A stretch of DNA of 55,568 bases from Desulfocurvibacter africanus subsp. africanus DSM 2603 (GCF_000422545.1 NZ_KE383874.1:1-55568); one strand, 5' to 3'. Counted from the stretch's first letter, positions 1 to 8,741 are shown. The notes: generated by a model from the sequence alone, not told the origin. Program-made: numbers and translations.

Positions 1-74
1 ATTCAGGGCATCCAGGGCCAGCCGTCTTTTTTCTTCCGATGCTATTGGCATGCAGACCAGCTAACAACGCTCAC

Positions 75-110
75 TAGAATTGCAAGTTGCTTTAAAAGCA
101 ATATGCTCTA
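75..110. repeat. Remnant of the MITE-like repeat
   Basis: The right end reads AAAAGCAATATGCTCTA and matches the terminal inverted repeat of the 128-129 bp family found at 16704, 21840, 24036, 33514, 36499 and 52614. A TAGA-type left end lies only about 30 bases away, so this looks like an internally deleted copy. The rest of bases 1-186 shows nothing I recognise. Confidence 0.5.
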
Positions 111-186
111 AGACCAAAATTTTCCAATTCTTGTCTACCTTGATACCCTATTCTCCAAGAGACCGAAGTCTAAGGGCAGGTGAACG

Positions 187-3100
187 TTATCCGCTCTCAC
201 GTGCCTGATCCATCCGAGCCAGCACGCGATCCAGTTCCTCCATGTCGATGGGCTTGGATAGGTAGTCGTCCATGCCTGCAACCAGAAAGCGTTCCCTGTC
301 GCCTTCAAGGGCGTAGGCCGTCAGGGCCACGATGGGCACCCTGGGATCACCAGCCTCGCCCGCACGGATGCGCCGAGTGGCTTCCTCGCCGCCCATCTCG
401 GGCATTTGGACATCCATGAGCACGAGGTCGAAAGGCTCCTTGGCGAGTGCCTCCAAAGCCTCCTTTCCTGTCGAGACCCCTGTGACGGAGTTTCCCCTTT
501 TCTTGAGCAGTTCCTTGGCTAGGTGCATATTTATCGCATTGTCCTCGGCCAAGAGGACTCGCAAGCCTTGTCTTGGCAAGGCAAGGGCTGGCGTGATCAG
601 GCCCGGAGCCTCTGTGATCTGCTCTTTGGTCAGGCCAAAGTTCGCTGTAAACGAGAAGGTCGAACCGATGCCCATCTCGCTACGGGCCTGAATCGTGCCT
701 CCCATCAGCTCCACGAGATGCTTGGAGATGGACAGCCCAAGTCCCGTCCCCCCGTATTTGACGTGCGCCGAACTGTCGACCTGGGCGAAGCTATCGAAAA
801 TGGTACTGAGCTTGTCAGCTGGTATACCGATGCCTTCATCCGCGACCTCAAAGCTGATGGTGGCCTGCTCGGATGAAAGCGTCCCGCCATCCAAACCGAC
901 AGAAACGCGCACCCAACCCTTGTGCGAGAACTTGACCGCGTTGCCTACAAGGTTGGTGAGCACTTGCCTGAGCCGCCCCCTGTCGCCCATGAGGGCATCA
1001 GGGACATCTGGAGCGACTTGGAGGGACACTTTCAAACCCTTTCCTTGGGCGACGACGTCCAAAGGCTTCAGGGTCGCCTCAAGACTCTCACGCAGGCTGA
1101 AGGGCTTTTTCTCCAGCATGACCTTGCCAGCCTCGATCTTGGAGAGGTCGAGGATGTCGTTGATGATGTCGAGCAAGGTAAGACCGGACCTCTTGACCAT
1201 CTGCAGGTATTCACGGGCCTTCGGTTCTTCCACGGTAATGAGCGCCAACTCGGTCAGGCCGATGACCCCGTTCATCGGAGTTCTGATCTCGTGGCTCATG
1301 TTGGCCAGGAACTCGGACTTGGCACGGTTGGCCTGTTCAGCTTCAATTCTGGCTGAAAGGTGCTGCAGCCCAAGGGAGGCCACGCCCGCGAGCTGTCCCA
1401 GCAAAGTCTCATCTTCGGCTGTAAATGTACCGTCTGTCTTGGTGGAAACGCTGATGAGTCCCTCAGGCTTTCCTTGTGTATTGGTCAGAGCGGCGATGAG
1501 CAAACCGCGCAGGGGCGGATGATCACTAGCCAGGTTCCATTCGCGAGGAGTCTCCGGCAGCTCCATTTCGCTTAGGCGTATTATGCCTGGGTTGCGGCTA
1601 TCAAACAGCTTTTTGAAAATGCCGCCACAATGCCCGCTCAGGTGCTCGGAGTTTGGGAATCGTGCTATTGCATGCGGGGAATGCACTGCGAAATCGAAGC
1701 GCTTATCGGCCACCTGGTAGCCGCTTGCCGCCACCCGAGCGTTCGTAACTATCTGGGCCGCCTTGGCCACGGTCGTGAGGAGTCCTTCTATAGTCTGTTC
1801 GGCCAGGATATCCTTGGTCGCGATTATAAGCTTGTTCTGAAGGTTGAGTGAGCGTAGGCGGGCTTTCTCGGCCTGCTTGCGTTCGGTGATGTCGCGGATG
1901 ACCATGCTGGTCAGGGTCCTGTCTTGGGCACCTTGGTAAAGCCCAGAGGACATCTCGGCTTCGAAGTGGCTTCCATCACTTCGTCGATACCGCAGTTCGC
2001 CACGCGTACGTCCGGTGCGGACGCGCTCCTCCAAGAGAATGGGCAGGCGAGGATCAGAAGTGTCGACAAGGCCTTCGCGGCCAGCAGCGATGATTTCCTG
2101 TTCAGTTAGACCAAACATGTCCTGAGCTGCCCGATTGGCAGCCAGGATGGACCCGTCAGGAGCAGTCAGGAGCACGGCGTCCATGCTTGCCTCGAAGAAG
2201 GCCCGCAGGCGCTCCTCACGGTCTACCAAGGCGTCCTCGGCCTGCTTGCGATCAGAGATATCCTCGACCGCGCCGATGAGGCCGACGGGCTGGCCAGCCG
2301 AATTGTAATCCAGTGAGACGGCCAGGGTAGCCCAGACAAGGGAATTATCCTTGCGGATATAGCGTTTTTCCAGAGAATACGAGTTGGTTTTGCCTGCCAG
2401 GAGCTGCCGTATGAGGGGCAGTTCCCTCTCCAGATCATCAGGATGGGTGAGATCCTCATACCGTAGATTGAGAAGCTCGTCCCTGGAGTAGCCCAGGATG
2501 TCGCAAAGCTTCTGATTCACCTGAAGCAGGCGATTGTCCAGTTTTGCCCTAGCCAGTCCCACGGCCGCCTGCTCGAAAACGGATTGGTATCTGGCCTCCT
2601 GCTCACGCAGCACGGTAATGTCGCGACACGACACAAGCACGCTGTCGATCTGGCCATTGGAGCTACGTTCAGGCATGCAGCGGCAGTGAAAGACCTGTCT
2701 GCCGCTCTCCGTCTGCCGCACGAACTCCGCCGTCTTCTCCACGCCTTCGCTCAAGGTCTTGTGCAGGATGGTTTCCAGACCGGCAAAACCGGCATCATCA
2801 ATTCCAGCCTCGGGTAGGGAACGGCCAATGTAGGATCTTGCGGGCTGGCCGAACGCGGATTCGATGGCCGGATTGGCGTAGGTGCAGCGTAGGTCTTGAT
2901 CGAAGCGGACGATGACGTCAGGGGAATTCTCTACAAGCAGTCTGTACCCGGCATCGGCTTGTAAAAAAGATCGTATGGCGTCCGCGACGCTCCGATGGCC
3001 CTGCCCGGACTCCCGGTAAGCTGCGACCACGCCTGCGAGTATGTAACCGAATCCGAGGATTTGGCTGATTCTACCAAGCCAGCTAAGAGGAGTGCCCACA

Positions 3101-3795
3101 GCATGCATAAGGCTGTAGCAAATCATGCCGGTCATGATGAGCACGAGTCCAAGCAGGAACCAGTAGCCGAAAGCCGAGCGATTGCGCTTGTACACGGAGT
3201 ATTGGTCTTTCACCGCGACGACAAAAAGGATCAGGGCGGTCGAAAGTACAAGTCGGCGGATGCCCGTTGGCCCCTCTCCCTGGATAAAGAAGGTTGGCAG
3301 GTTGCCGCTTAGACTTGCCCCGTAGACGAGCAAGGGAAGCAGAAACATGCTTGCGTAGACCAATACCAGTAAAAAGCGTTTTGCTTTTCCCCGAGTATTG
3401 CGACCGGCGGTCCGCAGGCTTAGGTGTGTGCTCATGGCGCAGCTAGCGGCAAAGGCAAGCGTGCTCACGTTGTTTATCTTTACGATGTCATCGGCTCCAA
3501 GCCCAAAGATCGAATGGAAACCCGTCAGCAGGCTGGCCATGCCGAAGGCGACCATGCCGCTGCCAAGCGCAAGGGCGCTTGCCAATCTCTGAATCAGGTA
3601 AATCCTGGCGGAAAGGATGGCCACGAGCGCGCATGGCACAATGATGAACAGGAGGGTGGCTGCCGGTAGGAGGTAAGGCGGCTCAATAATACGCCGAGAA
3701 TCTTGTAGCGTTAGCAAGGCCATGAGGACTGGCATCGCGATCGCAGCGAGTAGGGCCAAGCGCCTGGAAATTCTCGCCCCAGGGGCGGCTTGCAT
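187..3795 (-). CDS. Membrane-bound hybrid sensor histidine kinase (PAS-GAF-HisKA-HATPase-REC)
   Basis: This 1202-residue protein should sense a signal, autophosphorylate on histidine and pass the phosphate to its own receiver. The first 270 residues or so hold about eight hydrophobic segments (a MASE-like membrane sensor). Three PAS domains (about 285-660) and a GAF domain (about 690-830) follow. The HisKA H-box SHEIRTPMNG lies near residue 834, the ATPase G2 box GTGLGLS near 1015, and the receiver aspartate in LMDVQMPEMGG near 1123, with SKPI as the conserved lysine. I start at the ATG at 3795, which has AAGGAG eight bases upstream; an upstream in-frame ATG at 3822 lacks a ribosome site. No output domain is present, so phosphate presumably leaves to an unlinked partner. 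The signal cannot be told. The C-terminal receiver resembles that of the kinase at 52763-55270, which suggests paralogy. Confidence 0.93.
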   Translation of the reverse strand: MQAAPGARISRRLALLAAIAMPVLMALLTLQDSRRIIEPPYLLPAATLLFIIVPCALVAILSARIYLIQRLASALALGSGMVAFGMASLLTGFHSIFGLGADDIVKINNVSTLAFAASCAMSTHLSLRTAGRNTRGKAKRFLLVLVYASMFLLPLLVYGASLSGNLPTFFIQGEGPTGIRRLVLSTALILFVVAVKDQYSVYKRNRSAFGYWFLLGLVLIMTGMICYSLMHAVGTPLSWLGRISQILGFGYILAGVVAAYRESGQGHRSVADAIRSFLQADAGYRLLVENSPDVIVRFDQDLRCTYANPAIESAFGQPARSYIGRSLPEAGIDDAGFAGLETILHKTLSEGVEKTAEFVRQTESGRQVFHCRCMPERSSNGQIDSVLVSCRDITVLREQEARYQSVFEQAAVGLARAKLDNRLLQVNQKLCDILGYSRDELLNLRYEDLTHPDDLERELPLIRQLLAGKTNSYSLEKRYIRKDNSLVWATLAVSLDYNSAGQPVGLIGAVEDISDRKQAEDALVDREERLRAFFEASMDAVLLTAPDGSILAANRAAQDMFGLTEQEIIAAGREGLVDTSDPRLPILLEERVRTGRTRGELRYRRSDGSHFEAEMSSGLYQGAQDRTLTSMVIRDITERKQAEKARLRSLNLQNKLIIATKDILAEQTIEGLLTTVAKAAQIVTNARVAASGYQVADKRFDFAVHSPHAIARFPNSEHLSGHCGGIFKKLFDSRNPGIIRLSEMELPETPREWNLASDHPPLRGLLIAALTNTQGKPEGLISVSTKTDGTFTAEDETLLGQLAGVASLGLQHLSARIEAEQANRAKSEFLANMSHEIRTPMNGVIGLTELALITVEEPKAREYLQMVKRSGLTLLDIINDILDLSKIEAGKVMLEKKPFSLRESLEATLKPLDVVAQGKGLKVSLQVAPDVPDALMGDRGRLRQVLTNLVGNAVKFSHKGWVRVSVGLDGGTLSSEQATISFEVADEGIGIPADKLSTIFDSFAQVDSSAHVKYGGTGLGLSISKHLVELMGGTIQARSEMGIGSTFSFTANFGLTKEQITEAPGLITPALALPRQGLRVLLAEDNAINMHLAKELLKKRGNSVTGVSTGKEALEALAKEPFDLVLMDVQMPEMGGEEATRRIRAGEAGDPRVPIVALTAYALEGDRERFLVAGMDDYLSKPIDMEELDRVLARMDQARESG

Positions 3796-4195
3796 GTTGA
3801 CCGACTCCTTTATTCTTATCATAGGCGGTATTAGTCAGCCCCCATGATCCAAGAGGGTTGCGATGATCCTGATGAGTAGGAACAAGTGATCTTGCGGAGT
3901 CAGCGCATTACACGGGTTTTGTCAATTATATTTGAATGCGGCAAAACAATCCGCGGTAGCTTAGGGTGATGCAATTAGTGACACTAAGCATCTCTGATGT
4001 AGAATCAAGATTGAGGGGGCGAGGCTTTTGCACGCCAGGCACTTAGAGCAATTAACAAAACCTCTTACGTATCTGAGCGTGATGAGGCTTTGCTAGTCGC
4101 TCTTATCAGGGGCTGTTTTTTGTCCGCATTTTGTCCGCAAGGATGCGGACAAGTCACGCTAAATTCAGTTATTTTCAGGCAGTCAGGTTTTACCC
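3796..4195. other. Gene-free stretch upstream of tRNA-Thr
   Basis: No credible coding sequence is visible. The only structure is a cluster of TTGTCCGCA units at 4120-4152, listed separately. Short open frames here lack ribosome sites and overlap the tRNA. Confidence 0.6.
4120..4152. repeat. Paired TTGTCCGCA units plus inverted copy
   Basis: TTGTCCGCA occurs at 4120 and again at 4131, and its complement TGCGGACAA ends at 4152. The second and third units form a 9-bp perfect inverted repeat around a 4-base loop. Short tandem decamers of this kind are typical of arm-type binding sites of tyrosine integrases, but no integrase with a matching site is near. A hairpin or regulator site is equally possible. 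Confidence 0.45.
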
Positions 4196-4223
4196 TTGAC
4201 CACCCGTCACCGCCTGATATAAA
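4196..4223 (+). promoter_or_regulatory. Sigma-70 promoter of tRNA-Thr
   Basis: TTGACC (4196-4201) and TATAAA (4218-4223) are separated by 16 bases and lie 17 bases before the mature tRNA 5' end. Confidence 0.75.
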
Positions 4224-4240
4224 AGGCCCTTCGCGAGTTC

Positions 4241-4316
4241 GCCAGCGTAGCTCAGTTGGTAGAGCAGCTGATTCGTAATCAGCAGGTCCGGAGTTCAAAT
4301 CTCCGCGCTGGCTCCA
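4241..4316 (+). tRNA. tRNA-Thr (anticodon CGT)
   Basis: The 76-nt gene folds as a full cloverleaf: acceptor GCCAGCG pairs with CGCTGGC, the D-arm is GCTCAGTTGGTAGAGC, the anticodon loop is TTCGTAA with anticodon CGT (threonine, ACG codons), the T-loop is GTTCAAAT, and CCA is encoded. Its 3' part, from the anticodon arm (4271) onward, is duplicated at 16530-16575, so the gene is the integration target of the downstream element. Integration has restored a complete tRNA. Confidence 0.97.
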
Positions 4317-4353
4317 AAAAAAACAGGGACTTACACATCTGCCGGTAAGTCCC
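4271..4353 (+). repeat. attL: left 83-bp direct repeat of the integrated element
   Basis: Bases 4271-4316 (46 bp, tRNA 3' part) are identical to 16530-16575. After nine divergent bases, 4326-4353 is identical to 16585-16612. The repeat therefore spans the tRNA 3' end and its terminator. The element between the two copies is about 12.26 kb. Confidence 0.93.
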
Positions 4354-4359
4354 TTTTTT
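4326..4359 (+). terminator. Intrinsic terminator of tRNA-Thr
   Basis: GGGACTTAC (4326-4334) pairs with GTAAGTCCC (4345-4353) over a 10-base loop and is followed by six T. The same hairpin recurs at 16585-16612 behind the partial tRNA copy. Confidence 0.9.
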
Positions 4360-4362
4360 CAT

Positions 4363-4396
4363 GGGTGAGCAAAAAGTGAGCAAAGTGGGGCAAAAA
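4363..4396. repeat. Left arm-type integrase binding repeats
   Basis: GTGAGCAAAAAGTGAGCAAA starts at 4365, followed by a weaker GTGGGGCAAAAA unit. The same 22-bp block (4363-4384) occurs at 16352-16373 in the same orientation, directly before the integrase gene. Paired decamers at both ends of an integrated element are the usual layout of arm sites bound by a tyrosine integrase N-terminal domain. Confidence 0.75.
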
Positions 4397-4516
4397 GCCT
4401 CGCTGGAATAGAGGGTTGGGAGATTGTCCCAGCCCTTTTGTTTTTGGATCACTGAACTGTAAAATTTTGGTAACGTGAGAAGTCCTGACCCATCCCTGAA
4501 CCTCGGGAAGATGCTT

Positions 4517-4942
4517 ATGAGTGAATGGATTGCGTTGGAGAAGGCAGCAAAGGACTACTTCGAGAACAACCTTGGTATTGATCTTCAAAGCCCGTTTCCC
4601 ATTCTGATCAATGTCCCTGGTCGAACTCCCCAAATCCACAGGTTTGATGCGGGTTCACATGAGCATCAGATAGCGATTGAGTGCAAATGTCATCAGTGGG
4701 TAAGGGGTAAGGCGTTGCCCCCGGCGAAATTCTCCAACTGGAATGAGGCTATGCACCTTTTCAACTGCCTTCCTGAGGGTTTCCGCAAAGTCTTTTGTGT
4801 GATGAGGTGCTTACAAGAGGGTTCAGGCAAGGCGTTATCCGCTCTCTATATTGAAAGAAATGGTCACCTGATACCAAGTGATGTTGAAATATATGAGGGT
4901 GAGAAAAACCCGGTAAACTGGTCTTTTTCAAGAGTCTTGTAG
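4517..4942 (+). CDS. PD-(D/E)XK nuclease-like protein of unknown role
   Basis: This protein of about 141 residues carries FDAGS followed by IAIECKCHQW, which fits the D...ExK active-site pattern of the PD-(D/E)XK nuclease fold, and then a WNEAM segment that I associate with an uncharacterised family of that fold. The start is uncertain: I chose the ATG at 4517, with GGGAAG 11 bases upstream; ATG 4511 and GTG 4475 are in frame. It is the first gene inside the left end of the element and converges on the HEPN-like gene. Its place next to a KAP NTPase and a HEPN-like protein suggests a defence or DNA-processing role. That is inference from fold and location. Confidence 0.7.
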   Translation: MSEWIALEKAAKDYFENNLGIDLQSPFPILINVPGRTPQIHRFDAGSHEHQIAIECKCHQWVRGKALPPAKFSNWNEAMHLFNCLPEGFRKVFCVMRCLQEGSGKALSALYIERNGHLIPSDVEIYEGEKNPVNWSFSRVL

Positions 4943-4969
4943 TCGTCAATTCCGCTACAATTCTTTGAT

Positions 4970-5707
4970 TTACTTATCAGTCTTTTTTCTTTGACAGTTT
5001 TTCATCATTTCTTGAAAATGCTCTTTGAAATTTGGGTAAAAGTTGTCGCGAATATTATGGAGAATTCTTACAACAAAATCGTTGAAATTCTTCATTGTGT
5101 ATTCGTCTGAATTCAACTCACTTTCATCAGTAATGTGGATATGAATATTATTACGTAGTCTTCTGCATTTATCAATCATCTTGACGTCATCTCTGTCCCA
5201 ATGCAAAACTTCAAGCCTTCGAAACTCATTTATAACTTTAAGTAAGTCTTTTGCATCGAACTTTATTGAGCGGTACTTGCATTCGGTAATTGGACATTTC
5301 CCATCTCCATCACAATAATCATTCAAATTCTTCATGCACCCTCTTATCAGTGCCTCAATGATAGTATATAGGTTGATGATTTGGTACTTGTAAAAAATGC
5401 TTTGAACTGAAAGACCGATATCAAATCTATTGGCAATGAAGTTTAAAAAGTCACCATATTGAAAAGCATAAGTTATATTCTGTTTCAGCAGTTTGTCCTT
5501 TACAAGAGGGTATATGCTATAAGCTGCATTGAAGTAGTCAGTGGTACGTATATAACCAGTAGGCAAACGTATTCTATCCTTCTTGGAGAGAATCATTTGA
5601 GAAACCGGCGGATTGAAACCAGCTTCCCTTTGTAGTTTCTCGATTTCCATTAGCGTTTCAGAACAGGAATAACAAAGTTCCATCAGCTTCTTTTGGTGCC
5701 CATTCAC
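4970..5707 (-). CDS. HEPN-like protein, possible ribonuclease
   Basis: This helical protein of 245 residues has KCRRLRNNIHIH near residues 180-191, close to the R-x(4-6)-H signature of HEPN ribonucleases, preceded by a YTIIEALIRGC helix typical of HEPN-type bundles. A CDGDGKCPITEC segment near 132-143 could bind a metal. The start is a GTG at 5707 with GAGG eight bases upstream. A small gene (5728-5940) lies just upstream on the same strand, an arrangement seen for toxin-antitoxin or defence pairs. HEPN membership is judged by eye; an adaptor role without catalysis is possible. Confidence 0.65.
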   Translation of the reverse strand: MNGHQKKLMELCYSCSETLMEIEKLQREAGFNPPVSQMILSKKDRIRLPTGYIRTTDYFNAAYSIYPLVKDKLLKQNITYAFQYGDFLNFIANRFDIGLSVQSIFYKYQIINLYTIIEALIRGCMKNLNDYCDGDGKCPITECKYRSIKFDAKDLLKVINEFRRLEVLHWDRDDVKMIDKCRRLRNNIHIHITDESELNSDEYTMKNFNDFVVRILHNIRDNFYPNFKEHFQEMMKNCQRKKTDK

Positions 5708-5727
5708 GATGCCACCCTCAGCTTGCG

Positions 5728-5940
5728 TTAAATTATACCAAAAATAGCTGCCGTAAGTTTTTCCGCGTCCGCATTGTCCTTTATGAGTTTGAGAGCTTCA
5801 TGCGGCATCAGACGAAGAAAGTCTTCAAACTTCTCCCGGCTTACCCCCGCCCTCTTCCACAGGCGCAAAGCCTCGTAGCGTTTTCGCGAGTACCCAAGGA
5901 TAGCCCAGGGTTTTTCTAGTTGTAGCTTGCTAATCGTCAT
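5728..5940 (-). CDS. Small basic hypothetical protein
   Basis: This protein of about 70 residues is rich in Lys, Arg and Leu (YSRKRYEALRLWKRAG) and likely all-helical. I do not recognise a family. The ATG at 5940 is chosen over the in-frame GTG at 5955; neither has a strong ribosome site. It precedes the HEPN-like gene by 20 bases and probably shares its transcript, so it may be the partner protein of a two-gene module. It is divergent from the KAP NTPase gene. Confidence 0.5.
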   Translation of the reverse strand: MTISKLQLEKPWAILGYSRKRYEALRLWKRAGVSREKFEDFLRLMPHEALKLIKDNADAEKLTAAIFGII

Positions 5941-6138
5941 TCTGTATGTGTCCACTGAGACTTACGATTGACAACAATCAATAGTTTTGCTTGTCTTTTA
6001 AAGTAAATCAGGCACATCTAGATATATTTGCTGCGAGAGTACGAATCCGTCAAGCGTCTTAGCTCATGCTTGGACTTTTTCCAGGATGAAACTATCGGTC
6101 CACCAAGCGGCATCAGCGACTAATTGGAGGTATTCAAT

Positions 6139-7494
6139 ATGAAGCTATTTCCCCCTGAAATTGAAGTGGGTGAAGATGAAGGCTTTGAGCCCTCCAAAGA
6201 TATTTTCAAGCGCAAAGAATATGGTGAATATCTAGCTCGCCTTTTTTCAGTGGTCGAAGACCCGATGGTCGTTGTTTTGGATGAGCCTTGGGGAAGCGGT
6301 AAGACAACGTTCGTAAAGATGCTAGCGGGACATCTCCGGAATGAGAGCTTTCCTGTGATCTACTATGATGCTTTCGCTAATGACTACAATGATGACGCTT
6401 TTATCAGTATAACCGGTGAAGTAATGTCGTTGGCTGACAAATTGAAGACGGAGCTGGATAGTCGAAAGGAAAGGTTTTTGGATGCCGCAACATCTCTTGC
6501 CAAGAAGGTCTTGCCTATACTTGGTAAAGCTGCTGTAAAAGCTGCTACATGTAATATAATTACCGACAAGAATTTTGAAGATGTATCAAAAGCTATGTCA
6601 GATTCCTTTGCAAACCTTGCAGAAACTGAGTTACGCTCGTTTATAGCCCAGTATGGAAAAAACAAAGAGTTGGTGAGCGAGTTTAAAAACTCTCTTACAA
6701 GTTTAGCAATGATGCTAAGAGAGTCAAAGGCTTCTGAGAAGCCTCTTGTTTTCATCATTGATGAGCTGGATAGATGTAAACCGCCTTTTGCATTAAGTCT
6801 CCTGGAAAGGATAAAGCATTTTTATTCTATCAAAGGCATTCATTTCCTGCTTGTCGCAGATATGAGACAACTTGAAAACTCGGTGATGTACAGCTATGGA
6901 TCTTCAATAGATTCAAAGAGATATCTTCAAAAATTCTACAATCTTGTCGAAAGATTTCCCTCAAAGGATGAACGTAGGCAAAGTGACGTAAGAACCTTCT
7001 TAACTAACGTTTATGAGGGCTTGCCAGATGATTCCCAGGATGGTGAATATAAAAATCAAATTATAGAGACTCTTGAAGCAATTTCGTTGCAGAAAGGGTT
7101 TACACTTAGGACAGTGGAGAAAATTTCTTCCCATGTCGCGTTGCTACTGTTGAAAACTAATCATAACACACTTAGGATTTCCACCATAATGACTTGCCTC
7201 TGCGCATTAAAGGTGGAGCAGCCCAGTTTGTATGAGCGTGCGCAAAAGAAGCTTATCAGCTTTGAAGAATTGGACGATTACTTCAAATTTAACTTGTGGA
7301 GAACAGATGAACACAGCATAAAATTTGCTGTTGACTGGTGGAAGTTCTGTGTTCTTCCCTCATTGGAGGGCGACAACGAGGAACTTAATGATTTTTCAAA
7401 ACATCTGCATCGATATGGCATCAGAAACAGGAAAGATATAATTCCAGTGCTTTGTCGGCTTCTGGATGGAACAAAATTTGTTTCAGACAAGTAG
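6139..7494 (+). CDS. KAP family P-loop NTPase
   Basis: This 451-residue protein has Walker A WGSGKTTF near residues 51-58 and Walker B LVFIIDELDRCKP near 203-215. The latter is the diagnostic KAP (Kidins220/PifA) form, followed by LLVADMRQLENSV and the region YLQKFYNLVERFP. KAP NTPases are STAND-like switches; PifA of plasmid F excludes phage T7 and many KAP proteins lie in defence islands. No clear membrane insertion is seen between the Walker motifs, unlike many bacterial KAP proteins. The ATG at 6139 has TTGGAGG upstream; the open frame begins at a TTG inside that ribosome site. Cargo of the element; defence is inferred. Confidence 0.9.
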   Translation: MKLFPPEIEVGEDEGFEPSKDIFKRKEYGEYLARLFSVVEDPMVVVLDEPWGSGKTTFVKMLAGHLRNESFPVIYYDAFANDYNDDAFISITGEVMSLADKLKTELDSRKERFLDAATSLAKKVLPILGKAAVKAATCNIITDKNFEDVSKAMSDSFANLAETELRSFIAQYGKNKELVSEFKNSLTSLAMMLRESKASEKPLVFIIDELDRCKPPFALSLLERIKHFYSIKGIHFLLVADMRQLENSVMYSYGSSIDSKRYLQKFYNLVERFPSKDERRQSDVRTFLTNVYEGLPDDSQDGEYKNQIIETLEAISLQKGFTLRTVEKISSHVALLLLKTNHNTLRISTIMTCLCALKVEQPSLYERAQKKLISFEELDDYFKFNLWRTDEHSIKFAVDWWKFCVLPSLEGDNEELNDFSKHLHRYGIRNRKDIIPVLCRLLDGTKFVSDK

Positions 7495-7539
7495 ATACTG
7501 AAAGTTAACACTCAGGGCACTCATATCCTTTGGAGAATA

Positions 7540-7568
7540 GGGCTCCTGAAATAGCCAGGAGCCCCTTT
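7540..7568. terminator. Bidirectional terminator between convergent genes
   Basis: GGGCTCCTG (7540-7548) pairs perfectly with CAGGAGCCC (7556-7564) and is followed by CTTT, between the ends of the KAP gene and the 7574-7948 gene. Confidence 0.7.
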
Positions 7569-7573
7569 GAAAC

Positions 7574-7948
7574 CTATTCCTGCTCCTGGCACTGCTTCTG
7601 GCTCTCTTCCTGCTGTTCATCATCCATCACGTCGCCAAACCTCATGAACTGGTGCAGGCGTCCGCCTTCTTCATCCATGAGTTTCATAAAATCCTCGGCG
7701 AGCTTCAATTCCTGATAATCTACCAACCCTTGCTCCAACTCTTTTATAAGCCCAACGGCAAGCATTCCCCCCGCAACATGTTCAGGAGAAACCCCATAGA
7801 ATTCAGCATAGTTGGTTATGACTTCTTGAAGTTTATCACTTATCAAAACGGTGATGGTTCCATTTGGAAATTGCTTTATTCCGTGTAGAATATCAGCACC
7901 TTGGGTAAGTGTAAATTCGATTACTTCTTTATCTGTCTTTTTTATCAT
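7574..7948 (-). CDS. Hypothetical acidic protein
   Basis: This 124-residue protein starts at an ATG with AAGGAG eight bases upstream. The sequence is strongly acidic with a Gln/Glu-rich tail (DDEQQEESQKQCQEQE). No domain is recognised. It lies downstream of, and probably in one transcript with, the 214-residue zinc-binding protein, and ends at a shared terminator. The good ribosome site and AT-rich codon use match the rest of the element, so it is likely expressed. Function unknown. Confidence 0.65.
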   Translation of the reverse strand: MIKKTDKEVIEFTLTQGADILHGIKQFPNGTITVLISDKLQEVITNYAEFYGVSPEHVAGGMLAVGLIKELEQGLVDYQELKLAEDFMKLMDEEGGRLHQFMRFGDVMDDEQQEESQKQCQEQE

Positions 7949-8002
7949 AAAAATCTCCTTTATATTTTCAAATATTTACTATCAGCAGCCCGCTATCATT
8001 GA

Positions 8003-8647
8003 CTATCCTGCTTTTCCATCTCCGCATGAGAGGATTTCAGCAAGCAACTTTTCCACATATTGAACAGTGATAGGCTTGCCGTTCTCAGCATAGAAGCCTT
8101 TTTCATTCAACACACTTGCTATTTTGTCTGGCTCCATTGGTAGCAGTGGCTCTATTTCCAGCATGATAAGTCTTCGGTGTGTCTTCTTTGCAACAAGGTC
8201 ATTTGGGTCAAGAAGCCCATGGAAATCCAGGAGAAACTTTACCTTGTAGACCATCCATTTTCCACCAAGCGGAGCGGGGATGTTCCTTGAATTGAGGATG
8301 TCTGCAATATCATTTGGATGATGAACAGCAAGTTCTCTCGCAACGTTTCCCAAGACGGCGAGGATACGATTTTCCTTTGAGCCCATAAGTGAAATACCCT
8401 TGGATAATGAGGTTTCAAGATGATGTTTCAAAGGTGAGCATTTATCACATAGGGAATGTAATTGGTTCTTTGATTTTACATCATCACTTCCAGGCGCATT
8501 ACATATGCAGCATTTGTTGACTTTGCTTGATGCTGTTGGTTTCCATCCTCTTGATGTAAAACGCTGCTCATAATAGTCTTTCTGCTGTTCATACAGCTCA
8601 TCATCCCATTCTGACCATTTTCCGTTTCCATATTCTGTTGGTAGCAT
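8003..8647 (-). CDS. Zinc-finger protein with recombinase-like winged segment
   Basis: In this 214-residue protein, CCICNAPG and LCDKC form a likely four-cysteine zinc site near residues 46-74. Further on, IADILNSRNIPAPLGGKW followed by VKFLL resembles the DNA-binding recombinase segment of large serine recombinases (LNxxGIxxPxGGxW). No serine catalytic domain is present, so this is probably a DNA-binding regulator rather than an enzyme. The ATG at 8647 has TGGAG upstream. It is divergent from the small operon at 8773 and could control it through the near-palindrome at 8710-8741. Function is inferred only. Confidence 0.6.
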   Translation of the reverse strand: MLPTEYGNGKWSEWDDELYEQQKDYYEQRFTSRGWKPTASSKVNKCCICNAPGSDDVKSKNQLHSLCDKCSPLKHHLETSLSKGISLMGSKENRILAVLGNVARELAVHHPNDIADILNSRNIPAPLGGKWMVYKVKFLLDFHGLLDPNDLVAKKTHRRLIMLEIEPLLPMEPDKIASVLNEKGFYAENGKPITVQYVEKLLAEILSCGDGKAG

Positions 8648-8709
8648 TTTTTTTCTCCATCAAATCTGAATTTCACTCCTGTATTTATTCAATAGTAATC
8701 AACAAAATT

Positions 8710-8741
8710 ATAAAAATGTGTGTCGTTTGAGCACACTTTTA
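8710..8741. promoter_or_regulatory. Near-palindrome in a divergent intergenic region
   Basis: ATAAAAATGTGTG and CACACTTTTAT face each other across TCGTTTGAG, midway between the divergent genes at 8647 (-) and 8773 (+). Its symmetry and position fit an operator for a dimeric regulator. Confidence 0.45.
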
